A DNA stretch of 64,000 nucleotides from Termitomyces sp. T153 (taxonomy: Eukaryota > Basidiomycota > Agaricomycetes > Agaricales > Lyophyllaceae). The DNA is taken from positions 248,001-312,000 of the forward strand of contig JACKQL020000053.1 of NCBI GenBank assembly GCA_018296165.2, in the 5' to 3' direction. Positions 10,757 to 23,388 of the stretch are shown in pieces. The stretch's first letter is position 1, and the number at the start of each line of letters is the position of its first letter. Below the pieces are notes generated by a model. The model worked only from the letters and a program-made list of their open reading frames with translations, had not been told where the DNA came from and did no database searches. Position numbers and translations under genes: made by a program.

Positions 10757-13700
10757 TCACCGCCCTAGAGAGTGCATGAAGCTCGAAAGATCTAATCCCT
10801 CATATTCATGTTCAGCAGGAAGGTCCTCCAAACCTTGCAGGACATTCTTTTGGCTGACTGGTCCAGACACTTCCTTCGCCTTTTTCGCGGAAGCCGCATT
10901 ATCCTCCTCCTGTGTCGTCCGCTTGAACAGGTCTAGAACCAGATCTGTATCCATTGAAGCAAGCCCGGAATTTTGTTGAGTGACAATGGAATTTGCAATG
11001 TTCAGTTTGAAGCGTTGTAAGCTAACGTGTTGTGTCAGCAAGTGAAGCATCATGAAACGACTTCAGCTAACCCCATTATTTTCTCTTCTAAAGTGCCTTT
11101 AGTGATTAACCGATAGACATTAACAACCCTCTTCTGGCCGATACGGTGAGCCCTGTCCATAGCTTGTAGATCTTTCATAGGATTCCAATCATGTTCCACA
11201 AAGATGACGGTATCGGCACCAGTCAGGGTCAAGCCAAGGCCTCCAACGTGTGTCGTGAGTAGAAGACAGTCAATGCTGGGGTCAGAATTGAATGTCTGCA
11301 CCACAGCATGACGTTTGTTAGACTCTGTACCGCCGTCGAGCCTCATGTAGGTGACTGTAGGCATGAGCTTTTTAAACAGGTCGTTCTCAATTATATCCAA
11401 CATCTGCTTCATCTGGCAGAATATGAGAACGCGGTGTTGCGAAAATGTGCTGCTGCTGTTGTCCACAGTATCAATCAACTCGCTCTTAGCAGAATCCTGA
11501 ACAGCAGAGGGGACGCCAATTCCACAATCCGTCAAAAGTTGACTAAAGGAGGGGGTGAGTGATGACTACAGAAGCAGTATAAGAAAACTTCTACCGCAAT
11601 GCAAGCAACTTGGGTGCATGCAGAATGTCGCTGAGGTCCTCGGCCGATCCTCCAACGTGTGCCAGAGCAACATCGGTAGCTTCCTTGTCTTTATTGAGTA
11701 CCAATGCAGGGTGATTGCAGAGTTTACGGAGGTATTGTAACGATTGAAAGACATGTTGATGTCCGGCTTGACCCGCTTGAACGGCGTTCTCAGCAGAAAT
11801 ACGTGCTTTTGATTGAGAAAAGTCATCATAGAGGTGCTTTTGTAGATCCGAGAGCTCGCAATAATAGTCTTGTATGATCTTTGGAGGCAGGTCGTTGAGG
11901 ACATCCTCTTTGAGTCGACGAAGTAAGAATGGCAGAACTTGCTTATGCAGTGCTTCGAGTGCCAGTGCAGCTTCGAGAAGTTCATCAGAAATCGAAATCG
12001 GATCCGGACACAGAATTGAGATATTCACCAGCCTCACCACTCTTTGCCTTGCCGTCACGATTTGAGAGTATTGGTTTACTAAAGCGTTCATTAAATGACG
12101 CCTCAGTGCCTAAAAACCCTGGCATTAGGAAATCGAACAAAGACCAAAGCTCTAGGACATTATTTTGAATAGGAGTTCCGGACAGGATCAGGCGATGTTG
12201 TGCGCGTATGCATTTCACCGCCTTTGTGAGCTTTGTTTTTGCATTTTTTATGACGTGCCCTTCATCCAACACACAATAGAGCCAATTGAGGCTCTCGAGG
12301 TTTGAAATGTCATTCCGAACGACTTCATACGAGGTAATCACGACATCGTACAATTTCAGCTTTGCCAAAAGTCTCGTTCGTTCGCGGGCGTTGCCTGTGT
12401 AGAGGACAGGGCGGAGGTTTCCAGTATACTTCAGAATTTCGTAATACCAATGACCGGTCAAAGTGGGCGGACAGACTATAAGAGAGGGAAGATGAACCGA
12501 GTCTGGCGACTTTTCTTTTTGGTAACGCTGAGACCGTTCATGATGTTTTCCTGCTAAGATGCAAATCGATTGTAATGTTTTGCCCAGTCCCATGTCTGAA
12601 TAGATAGGTAAATCGGTCAAAAGTCTTAGCAGATGTGTGGAAAGCGTACCATCGCACAATATCCCATGTAGTTGGTACTTCGCGAGGAACGCCAGCCAGT
12701 TGACGCCATCTTGTTGATACTTTCGAAGTTCGGCCTTGATCGAAGTTGGTATTGCATAATGCTCAACCTTGTTTCCATCAAGTAGTTGAACTAAAAACTG
12801 TCTTTCCGTTTCGCGTCTCTTTAGCAATTCTTCCGAGAAGCCTGGGGGGTCAGGTAGCCCAGCCTAGAAGTTTTGATGAGCATAATTACTCAGAAAAAAC
12901 GGGATCATTTTGACCTCTAATGGTACCATCTTCACTAGTGAGGCAAAAGTGTTGGTTGCAGTAGAACGTATGTCTTCATCTGTGTCGCTCATTCTTCCAA
13001 GAATAGGAACCACCATGAAGATTACATATGGTAGCGCTTTGATATCCAAACGGTTGACGATGTCTAAGGATAAATGTTATTCGTGTTGCAAACGAGAAGA
13101 ATTAAAATACTCGCGATACACAAGTTCCGTGACGCCTTGTCTGTGGGCCAGAACAAGGGGGTCACCAATCAAGGGAATGAGACGCTCCACCACGTAATGC
13201 ATCGCATCTGAAGTCATCACATCACATATTGTTGCAAAACACTTGGCAGCAGACTGTCTGATGATGGCAAACCGGCTCCGGAGAGCTAGATCCAACATAG
13301 GGAACAACTCACAGAGCCTTGGCCAAAGATCTTGATGGAACGTAGGAGTAACGGCCTCTAAGACGCTGAACGAATCGATCACATCTTGACCAAACTGTTT
13401 CTCGATAAGCAAGTCCGAATCCTTTGGAGACGCTGAAAGAAACTCGTAAGTATAAACCAAGAAGTAATAACATATTTCATCACCAGTCCGGAGAGCGCTC
13501 AGTAGACCTCCAGCCATTGACTGCCACATGCTGGGAATCACATTCAACAAGCGGGGACCGAACGTAGCAGAAAGCTGATCGAATGCCAACTTGGCACCGC
13601 GCCTTGAGAGTTGAGCTCTAATCGATCCATTACTTTCTTCTTGTTTGTCTTTGTCCGAGTCATGATCTGCCACTTTCCCATTTGATGCTGTGAGTGATAA

Positions 13701-16700
13701 CCTTTGGAACGAGAGGACACCATCTGTGAATTTGCGTGTGTAGGCAAACGTTGGTGTTCGCTCAATGTCTTGGCAAAGGAAGGTGCAAAGATTTTTGACG
13801 ATTTTATCGGGCGGCTGTGTGATGTTACGTTCGGCACAGAACTTAATAAATGAAGAAACGGCGGCAGCAGAACGAGATTGGAGATCTATATTTTCTTCAT
13901 TCTGTTGTGGTCGCAATCAGATATTTCTGACTTGCATGCATAGCGAAAAGACTCACTTTGATTCCGTTCATAATACCTTTAACAACAGGGCTGACTTTAT
14001 CCGGGGTACTTTTGAAGGCGACAAAAGCGGAAGCAAACGCAGCTGCTATTCGAATGTCATGCTGTGCTTTGATTTCGATATAGCGGTCGATGCCGGCGAC
14101 CACTTTGGATCGTTTTTCCGTGATCACAAGTAATTCACGTTTCTTTGTACGACCCAAACTATCTTTGAGTCTGCTATACATGGGCCCAACGGCGTTCTGT
14201 GCGGTTTCTATGGTGAAGCATCCTGGGCGAGTCCCCGTAGTGTCCACTTCATTGCCTAGAAATGGTATCGAGGAGAGTGGGAGTTTGCAATCAACGGAAA
14301 ACGACTGAAGTAGCGAAATGCAATCAGCATGGATCCGGCTGAGACTGAAGGCCATTTCATGGTAGGAAGGAGGGGGTGTTGCTTGAAGCCAGGCCAACGT
14401 TTTCTGACTGATTTCTTTGGCGAGCACAGATTCGTCAATAAGAGGTGTTGTGGACGGGAAAGCCAAATCGTGCTGCCTTGCCCATTCTTCTGCAATGACA
14501 GCTGCAAGGAACTTCTGTAGCATGCTTGCAGAACCGAGATAATGTGTCAGGATGGGCTTAAAAAGTTCTTCCATTTTCTGGAAGCGTGGATCGTCAACAA
14601 GTACAAAATGACTTATGGTCGAGTAGAAATTTACCAATTCCGGCCACAACGAAATCAAGTATGCCAGTGCCGTCGCAGCACATACCCTGGCCTTGAGAGT
14701 GATTTCAGGGGTGATCAAAGAGGGATCTTGGGCGAGCATGTTCTTATCGACATTATGTCGTTCAAGTGGTACTCCACCATCTGGTGTAACTGTCGCGTGG
14801 TAGAATTTCGACGGGTCCAATGGTACACCTACAGGAGTCATGACGATAGAATACCAGTCAAGGATGAGCTCCTGATTGATGACTTCGTACATCCATGTAG
14901 GATTTACGGCGATGATAGAGATTGCCGTCTTCCAAGCGGCCAAACTGGCGTCACGAATGTCGGAGCGTTCTTCCACAATTAGATTTTGAATGAGAAGGCG
15001 GAGGAAGGGGGTGGTTATCCATGCTTTCGAAAGGGACGAGACGGCCATGAATGAGCTGAGAGTAGTCACGACTGCCAATCGTACATTTGGGATTGTGTGT
15101 CTGAAAAAGGGAAAGAGTGTAGGAGCTAGAGTCGCAAGTGGTAGCCTAGACCAAAGTTCAGCGGCCTTTGAAAACGGATTTGGTAGTCACACATACGACA
15201 CCGCGTCATTTGCCAAGATATTTATTACTTGTTCATATGATACGAGTTTGCCTGGGAGTAGTGTTCAATTGATATGAGCATCACAGTCAAGAGGTCTGAC
15301 CTAGAAGGTCCATTACAGCTCCGACGCTCGAACTGAGGTCATCCTTCATGTTGCGTAAACAGCGCCATAGAACGAGAAGAACCTGACCTAACGATTCGGG
15401 AAGTTGATCTACGAGATGTCCCGCAACAGGTAATAAACAAGATGCTGCAACCGAGCGAACGTCGTCGTCTGGATCTCCAAGACTGTAGATCGTCATGTAT
15501 AAGTCGACAAGGTAACACATGGAGAATATATGGCCCACACACCCCAAGATAGCAACGTCAACGACTCCTCGTAACACTTCCCTACCGGCTTCATCAACGT
15601 CCATATCTTCTTCCTGTTTAATAGCAGGCTTCTCGAACAAGTCACCTCGCACTGCAACCTCGTATTTCAAGCCTAATAAACCAGCATGCCTAACCTCCCA
15701 AACATGATTCGTATCGTCGCCTTTCCGGGGTCGAGAATTGTTTGGTGGAATATCAAAATTTTGCTGTATCATCTGTAGAAGGACAGAATGTACTTGTGCA
15801 AGAGAACGGCGAGGCATATGTATGAGCAACGATGCTAAAGTCTGAGAAACAGTTTCGCGAACTGGAGCCACAACCTTGAGAGGAACTTTGGGATGAGGGA
15901 TGGAATATGGAGACAAAAATAACGTACTTGGTCGGATACGAAATCGCCGAAGCGGTCCAGCACAAAAACACAAAGAAGATTTGCAGCAAGGTCGTTACAC
16001 CACCGTTCATGAGCGTACTCATTAGCTAAAGGCGAAGCACCATCTGAAGAGGAATGAGGGTTGACTGTGGAAGTAGCGTATCCTGTTCGTACCGCGCATC
16101 CCGCCATATTGTCCTTGCACCTTCAACAGTTCCCGCAAAGCCATAGCAGCACCATGCCTAACTTCCCAGGCAGCACTGAACAAATCAACTTCCAGGATTT
16201 TAACTACGCCATCCCACACCCATACGCCTGATTTGACATCGAGCGCCTTTGACTGCTGTGATGCCTTCGGAGATACTGCTCCCCCTTTGGTAGGGTCAAT
16301 GACCACCTTTTCAAAAGAAACTCCATTTGCAGCTGGTTTTGGGCTTCCAGTTCGAGAGACAGAGGAAGTCGCGTCTTCCGGAGAGATAAGTCGAGCCCTT
16401 CTAAATATTTGATGACATGAGGACATGAAAAAAGGAATACACGCACTTATTGTTAGAGCTTGTCGGAACCGTTGTGTATTTGGCGCCAGCGACTTGTGGT
16501 GGCGGCTGTGCAGAGACAAAGGCGGAGTTACCAGGCTTGCGCTTGCGCTTAAGTCGATTGCGTTCACGAGCAGACAATACATTTACATCGGAGTCAGGTA
16601 GTGGGGCAGTGGTATCAGAAGGGGATGGAGCACTTGGCGTGGAAGAACAGAGAGGTGGTTCATCCTGTATGCATCGTTTAGCATTGAAAGAGCCAGCAAC

Positions 16701-17438
16701 CAAATCAACCGACGATTCTACTTTGTCAACCATGGCGTCCATTTCGACGCCTTCATCAGTCTCAACGTATGCAGCAAATTCTTTGTCGAGATCCATGTCA
16801 TCGCCGTCAAGGAACTCCAATCCCAATCGGCCCATTGCTTCTTTCCGAGCTTTCTTGACTTCCGCGGCACTGGAGAGTATACCGGTTGGTTTGACAAACT
16901 CTTTGCCTGATGATGCCAGTAACAGTTTCCCTTGAAGTATGAGTTCCTGTACAGAAAAGTTTGGGAAAGTTGGTGGCACAGGAGATGCGTCAGACGCAGA
17001 TTCAGTGATCTCTTCGTTATGAGAAGGTTTCCAAAGTGGGACCATTGAGAAGATGTGTGATAGCGCTACAGATGCGGCTGATCGAGTATCGAAAGATTTT
17101 GAGTGAAGGTAAGGTATTATCTGAACAAGGAATCAGTTGCAGAAAAATACGTGACATATACTCGCTCATACCCGGGCCACGACTGCCATGAGTTCAGCCC
17201 AGGCTGAAGGCTCTCCAAATGTTCCATGTTGAGGTTTCGATTTCAAGTCCTCTTCATTGAGTGCCACATCTCCTGTGACGCTCTTCACGGCCAATTGAGC
17301 AAGTTGTTTGGCCGCAGTATTCCTCACTGACACTGTTGAGCCAGTGTCCAATAGAAGAAGGAGTCGGTCCAACCTGAAGATATGGCATTAGTGAGTTCCT
17401 GTACAAAATATCTGGAAAGAAAACTACCTTGAGGTCAT
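10757..17438 (-). CDS. MOT1: MOT1/BTAF1: TBP-associated Snf2-family ATPase
   Basis: Mot1 is a nuclear ATPase that removes TATA-binding protein from DNA. The protein is about 1,900 residues and spread over many short introns. Exon 1 is tiny (ATG at 17438, MTSR) and splices to LDRLLLLLDTGS, the usual Mot1 N-terminus. HEAT-type helical repeats and the central Mot1-specific region follow (16900 down to about 13000). The C-terminus has the Snf2 motor: DMGLGKT (motif I, about 12590), DEGH (motif II, about 12265; Mot1 has H here), SGTPIQNN (about 12170), and the helicase C part with HVGGLGLTLTGAD and DRAHRIGQKR (about 11240-11130). The last intron separates EEKIMG from LQRFKLNIA. The frame ends at 10757. 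No disabling change was seen. Confidence 0.92.
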
Positions 17439-17627
17439 GCCGCAAGGGGTTAATCGGGCCGGAGTGAGATATGTATGTTTTGGCTTGTTTACGGGGGGAA
17501 TATCGTCGCCGCAGAGAGCCTTGCCTTTAAATCTCTTGTATCTTGTGACCGGTCATGGTGACTGTCACAAGTTTCCCCCTCAATCGGTATAGCTTTTGTG
17601 GTTTTTTGTTCACACGAAAACTTTTCA
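17439..17627. promoter_or_regulatory. Divergent promoter region between MOT1 and the JmjC gene
   Basis: Only about 190 bases separate the MOT1 start on the minus strand from the JmjC gene start on the plus strand. Both promoters and 5' leaders must lie here or overlap into the genes. No clear TATA box is visible. Confidence 0.5.
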
Positions 17628-19124
17628 ATGACCTTCAATGCCTCAGGTTGGCATCATGAGTTTATGCAGTTTCTTGCTGAAGATTTGAGCGATGATGCAA
17701 ACCCTCTGACAAGAGGTATCTGCTCATTTATTCTAGTGGTACCTTCTCACCCACACTTTCGCTTCGCTTCCTTCAGCTCTTGTGAAGTGTAGTCGACCTG
17801 CCTATAGCGCTCTCACAAGTATTGCGAGGGATGTTCTCGCTGGAAAATCGATTCAACGCTCATGTTTACTTTTGGACTCCTTGATAACAGACTCGCGAAG
17901 ACATTTGTCTTCAAAAGCTACCGGAAAATCCCTGGCTGGGTGGATGAGACTTTACACTGACTCATGTTTACTGAGGTCTCTGGCGGATCTTGGGCCTTCC
18001 ACTGCCCTTGAATCGATTGCAAGGCTGGACAGTATCATCATCACTTGCGGCATAGCCAGTGGCCGTCTCGACTCCATCCTATCTATTATTAAATGCATCC
18101 AGCGATCCTATCTCTCCATCAATTCATTTTGCGCATATGCCACAGCCAGTCGCTCGACACTTGCCAACAATGATGAACTGCGTGGGAACCTGTATGCCTC
18201 TTCGTCTGACGTCTTGCTATTATTAGATGCCCCATCTCTGCTTTCGTTTAAAACGAACTACAGCAAATCACCTTTCGCTATCAGTGGTTTTGCCTGCGAT
18301 TGGCCGGCCCTAGTAGAACACCCTTGGTGCTCAACTGCATATCTCCACTCCATCTCAGGACCTGGACGTGTCATACCCGTTGAAATTGGAGTTGACTATC
18401 GGGCCCAGGGGTGGACGCAAGAGCTCATGAAATGGGATGACTTCTTGGCCTATCTCGATCTTGACGATAAGCCTCTTTTGACGAACACGACGCGAGATCA
18501 TATTATTTACCTCGCCCAGCATAATCTTTCGTTGCAGTTTCCAGAACTTTTAAAAGATATTATCGTGCCTGACTATGTTTACGTCTCATTGGACCCACCC
18601 GAATTCTGTCATTATCGACCACCAGGAAACGATGAACAACTGGTCATAAATATGTGGCTGGGACCGAAAGGAACTATCTCACCTGCACACACAGTATGTG
18701 ATATCTGCACTCAATGGACCCCTAAAGTATAAGTTGAGCTCCGTTCTTAGGACCCGTATCACAATCTCTTTGGTATGGAATATATTGTTTGTGCTTGATT
18801 CACTGATTGAGGCTCACCACAGTCCAAGTGGTTGGTCGGAAGATGGTGTGGTTGGCGCCCCCCAACATGACAGCTTCTATGTATCCATTCTCCTCTAGCG
18901 AAGATGCGCAAAATCCGGACGTCTCATCATCTGGGATAAATAACACTTCATGTGTCGATGTTTTCAATTCGGCAGGAGAGGAATTCCCAGATTTCTGGGA
19001 AAATGTAGTCCCGAAAGCTATGTCAATCATCCTCAAGCCTGGAGATCTCTTGTACATACCTCCTGGATGGTGGCACGCGATGCGAAGTGAAGAAACAAGT
19101 TTTTCGGTCTCGATGTGGTTTTGA
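17628..19124 (+). CDS. JmjC/cupin-8 domain protein (KDM8/JMJD5-like)
   Basis: The product is a probable Fe(II)/2-oxoglutarate-dependent hydroxylase or demethylase. After a helical N-terminal half (about 17780-18240) it contains ISGFACDWPAL, VDYRAQGWTQ, YLAQHNLSLQFPEL and NMWLGPKGTISPAHT, the order found in JMJD5-like proteins. The iron ligand pair HxD is split by an intron: the His lies in the exon ending at about 18692, and the Asp is in a 22-nt micro-exon (18751-18772, DPYHNLF). Splicing then restores VQVVGRK, and the second iron-binding His is in IPPGWWHA near the end. The first intron lies in 17714-17775. ATG codons at 17628 and 17664 are both in frame and the start is not certain. The substrate cannot be inferred. 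Confidence 0.82.
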
Positions 19125-19311
19125 CGCGAGAAAACAAGTGGAAATTTGATTAAAAACAATGGTGTACTTATTTAGGTAGTATGGTCACACGCTGGTATTC
19201 GAAGACATTACTACTTCTTTTGCTATTATATACATTCTCTAAGGTGTATGGCTCTTGGTGCATAGTTCACTGGTGCCTCTTCTTCCCAAACTCTTTCGTG
19301 GTTTACAATAC

Positions 19312-22300
19312 ATGCTTGCTATGAATGTTAATGATCTCCAAAGTCTTCCCAATTCTCATTCCGACAGGTGGAGCTCGTTTGCGTCAACGACCCTCAGTTC
19401 TGTCCACATAGCTCAGGCAATACAGCGTTCTTCTGATGATGGAGCCACGCTCATGTTCTCTAAAATGAATCTATCGGATGTCGGCGTCGCTGCTGTGGAG
19501 GAACTCGCCAGGATCGGAAAGGAACGGTCAGAAGATGAGAGCCTCCTCAAACGGTTCGCATACTTGGAGACTTTATTCATATCAATCTAATGCGTCTTGT
19601 CAGGATTACTCTTGGAAATAACCACCTTACTAGTCTTCCTATGCAGTTTGCTCTTTTGTCGCGACTACGTTACTTGAACTTAAAACGTAACAATTTCTCT
19701 GTTTTTCCAGATGTTGTGAGTAAAGTTCATTATTCGACGAGTATTCTATTACTTAATGTGACAACACGCTTTGTTAGCTCACTCTCATGCCATCCCTTGA
19801 TACTCTGGATATTAGCCACAACAAGATAAAAGGGTTACCTATCGAGGCTGGGCACCTTGTACATCTTCGGGTAGAGAACCTGTCTGTCTGACTTTTCCGT
19901 ATGATTAATATATGTCCTCAGGTATTCAGTTTAGCTCGAAACAAGATTACACAGCTTCCTCCATATCTCGCTCAATTCCCAAATCTGGAGGTATTAGAAG
20001 TCGAACGGAACCCAATTGAATGGCCTCCAAAGAGTGTGATGGAGAAGGCCGACAGTCTTGACTCTCGAAACGCTATGAAGGACTGGGTACGCAGTCTACA
20101 ACAATGGATAGAAGTGGACTCCCATTCCCAAATACATGATGAATCTGGTTTTGGAGAACAACAGGAAAGGGATTTTTCTATGTCAGCTCTTCCCTTAACT
20201 TGTACCACGATGAATCCTGACCGGGGAATAGGGAAGAAAATTATCACTCTTGGAAGTTTCCTCTGAGGGAAAATGGAGGTTTCACACCGCACAATCGCTC
20301 TTTTTCCGTCGGTTCAGGTGCTTCCGCTTCGTCCACCTCGGATTCCAACCGAGAACCAGAGGTAGAGAATCCCTCCTTGCCTATCGAAGTCGACCATCCA
20401 TCCCATTTACGTCTTGGTATCCTTGGCACGTTTAGTGCGGAGCATTCCCCGACGCGTGCTCTCCAGAGTTACCTTCCAAGCCCCGCAGATTCGGAGTCCT
20501 TCGATGGCAATCTTATCCCCACTTCACTTGAACATTATCCTCATGCCCGAAACGCTTCTTACAGTACTGGAACACACTCTTTAACGTTCTCCAATCTTGC
20601 AGGGAAGCAGAGTATGCCTGACCTCCGAAACACAAAGCTTGATTTCGGTAGCAAAAAAAGTATAGGACTTATTGACGTCGCTCCTGCCAGCGCATCAACA
20701 AGTCAGGAGCCCAGTAGTCACGATATAGCCCCCTCGACCCTTCCAGAAAAGCAGGACTCTGATTCTTTGAGCTCTCATCGTGCAGACGGGTCTATACCAG
20801 AAACGAGCCGAAGATCCCCCACACAAACTTCAATGGCTTCGCAACGTAACTCTTATTTCTATCGGCTCTCTTCTCTTCCTATATCTATGCCACTTCCGCA
20901 ACCTTTACTGTGCCTTGTCGAATCTGCCCGAAGTATTCTCTTTGCAGCTTGTCAGGTTTTCCAGACTTTAGAATATCTCATAGCTCACGCAATAGATTAC
21001 CGGATCTCATCTGTCCTACGAAAGGTCCTAGATCCTGCCAGTATCGACATGACACAGTTGATTAATTCGCTTGAGCGATTTGACGCCACCAGTCGAATAT
21101 CCCTTCCTTCGCCGACGATTTGCCGAGGTGTGTTGGAGAGCTGTCGAAATACCATTGCAGTTTTTAGTAAAGCAGTTGGGGTATTGGCTTTACAGCTGCA
21201 GGTCATTGTCACAGGTGATGATATTCGGTATTCTCGGTGGATTCTTTTAGAGTTATATGGTGCCACTGCCGAGTTGGCATCTGCTTGGGAAATAATTGCA
21301 CCTCATATCGAAGCCATCAGGCCCTTTTTACACTCGAAAACATCTGTTGGTCAACCGTCACCCCTCGTCCTGAATTCCTCGGGGGGTGATGTTTATTCTG
21401 TTTCGCCAGCATCTATAGTTTCTTTGCCATCTGATTCCTTGGCATTACTACGGACTCAACCAGGAGTACCCAGGTTGAATGAGGGTGTTCGGACGGCTCG
21501 TAGGCACGCAGGTTCATTCAGCTCGAAGGATGTCGAGATTGGTAAAAAGCTGCCCTCATACGACGATGTCCCGGGGTTATTTGGAGGTGTAGTGTCCGGG
21601 ACAGCTAGATCTACACCTATACCACGGGCTCCCAAAAGGCAGGCCACTCTTGCTACTACCAGCATCTCATCACCGTCCTCTATGAACCCTACTTTATCCT
21701 TTGCGCACCTTCCTTCAATTGGCTCTGCCATAGGCGATTCACCTCGTGCCCTGCATTCTCGCCAAAGCTCGCAAGCCTCATTTCAAACATCCGCGTCTTC
21801 ATCTCCATTGCTGCCTACTAAAGCGAATTATCTAGATCTCCCCTCGAAATCCAAGCTACAGGTTGACAAGGAAGCGTTGCAAGCTGTACAAGCTGCTGTC
21901 AGCATTGCTCCCTCTGTTTGGGATATGATTGAGACTTTGTTTTATGGAGATTTGAACACAAAATCAATGGTCCATGGTGCACTCGAGAAGGCGCGTGTAG
22001 TGACAGCGCGATTGAATCAAACACTCCAAGTCATGCAAGTGTACGACTTCGACGTTTTTTCTGATAGAAAGGATTTTCGTGAAGACGCGCATGCATTCCT
22101 CAAAGTAAAATTAGCTACTTACTCCGCATGCCGTACACTAATTTTCTGTGCAAATTTAGATCGTTGTTCAACTTTCCAATATCATTAAAACCTACAGGGG
22201 CCCAAATTTTGTATCCTCGACCCTCCGTACAGGCATGGTGAAGCTTACGAACTCTACTGAGGAATTTGCAATCTTACTTCATGTGTCCTCCTTCGCCCCA

Positions 22301-22540
22301 TCCGCCACCCCACGTCCTTATACTCCCCTTATCACTAATTCATTAGGCCCCGAAGATCTCCGCCTTGATTCCAGCCTCTCCCGAAGCAAAAGTGCCCATC
22401 ATTCCGGGAGCTTCAAGTCTCCAGGCCATACCCACGATGGCTCACGTAGTGCGCTCCCATCGGAGACATTCAAATTACCCATTACGAGACAACTACGGAG
22501 TAGAGAGGGTGTAGACAGCCCAACCGCAGATCCAGGATGA
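19312..22540 (+). CDS. SOG2: SOG2-like leucine-rich repeat protein of the RAM morphogenesis pathway
   Basis: Sog2 works with the NDR kinase Cbk1 in the RAM network that controls polarised growth and cell separation. The N-terminal part has about four leucine-rich repeats (LTSLPMQFALLSRLRYLNL, LDTLDISHNKIKGLP, FSLARNKITQLPPYL), spread over several exons. A long Ser/Pro-rich linker with a FGSKKS motif follows, then the helical Sog2 domain (from about 20880: LCLVESARSILFAACQ and LDPASIDMTQLINSLERF; ending in MVKLTNSTEEFAILLHVSSF). Introns are seen at about 19560-19610, 19717-19780, 19871-19920, 20180-20232 and 22108-22158. Start 19312 is the first in-frame ATG. It is about 980 residues and apparently intact. 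Confidence 0.87.
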
Positions 22541-23388
22541 CTATGATGAGCCCAATTTGCCTTCAAATTCGAAGCTCACGTACAGCACATCTATGTATAT
22601 GTAGCTTGTGCCGCATAATGCATAGCCGTGAGACACTTCGATGTAATTACAACTTAACAACTCTTGCATTTCAATAAACCGTATTCGCTAGATGTAACAC
22701 AAATTATGTATTCTCATTATTGGAAACTTATCGATCATCACCTGCACAAAAATTATGTCAAGAATAGCTGAATACAGTCGAAGACAGGGCACTGGTTCGA
22801 ATATGCACGTAATTAGTGAAGTGGTGAGAGGGTACAGTTTATCGGAGTTGAAAAAAGAACATCTCCGTTATTCCTCTCTGTAGGAAAATCGTATTAGTAA
22901 ACAACGTGGAATTGCTTACAGAATAAGATCCGCGGTCCAACGGCGGCATCCGAAGAGAAACTCTTGAAGAATAAGTAAACTTCTGTCAAGCTTCGAGTTC
23001 AATATGCGGTGCGTACCCGCAGGATCTAGGAACACCTATGGTCCTATCACTTTTGGCGATGAGCGGACTTCCACCGAGGTTTGCTGAGGGGCAATTGGCA
23101 CACTGCGACTGCGCGATTGGGAATATCAGCAGAGATGGGTGATTGTCAGGCAGGCTTTTCGTTGCCTAAACCACATCCTCATCTTCTGCATTCTCCATGA
23201 TGGCATGTCTTGTTCCACTGGCTAGTCAAGGCTGCTCATTACAGCATTTTTCCACCATACAAAACTGTTGAAGATAGCCTTTCATATCCTCCAGCTCCAA
23301 TTGATGAACTGGAGTAGCCACTCCATTAATGACCACTCAATCATTCTGGAAGTCTAAGAAGACATTATGTGTCCTCATGAATGGTGTC
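22541..23388. other. Intergenic region between SOG2 and the transposon block
   Basis: No gene is recognisable. The left half (to about 23100) has gene-island composition. The right half becomes CpG-poor before the LTR at 23389. Confidence 0.4.

Noticed and set aside
22790..22805. 'ggttcgaat' resembling a tRNA T-loop
   Set aside because: No acceptor stem or anticodon arm can be folded around it by eye.
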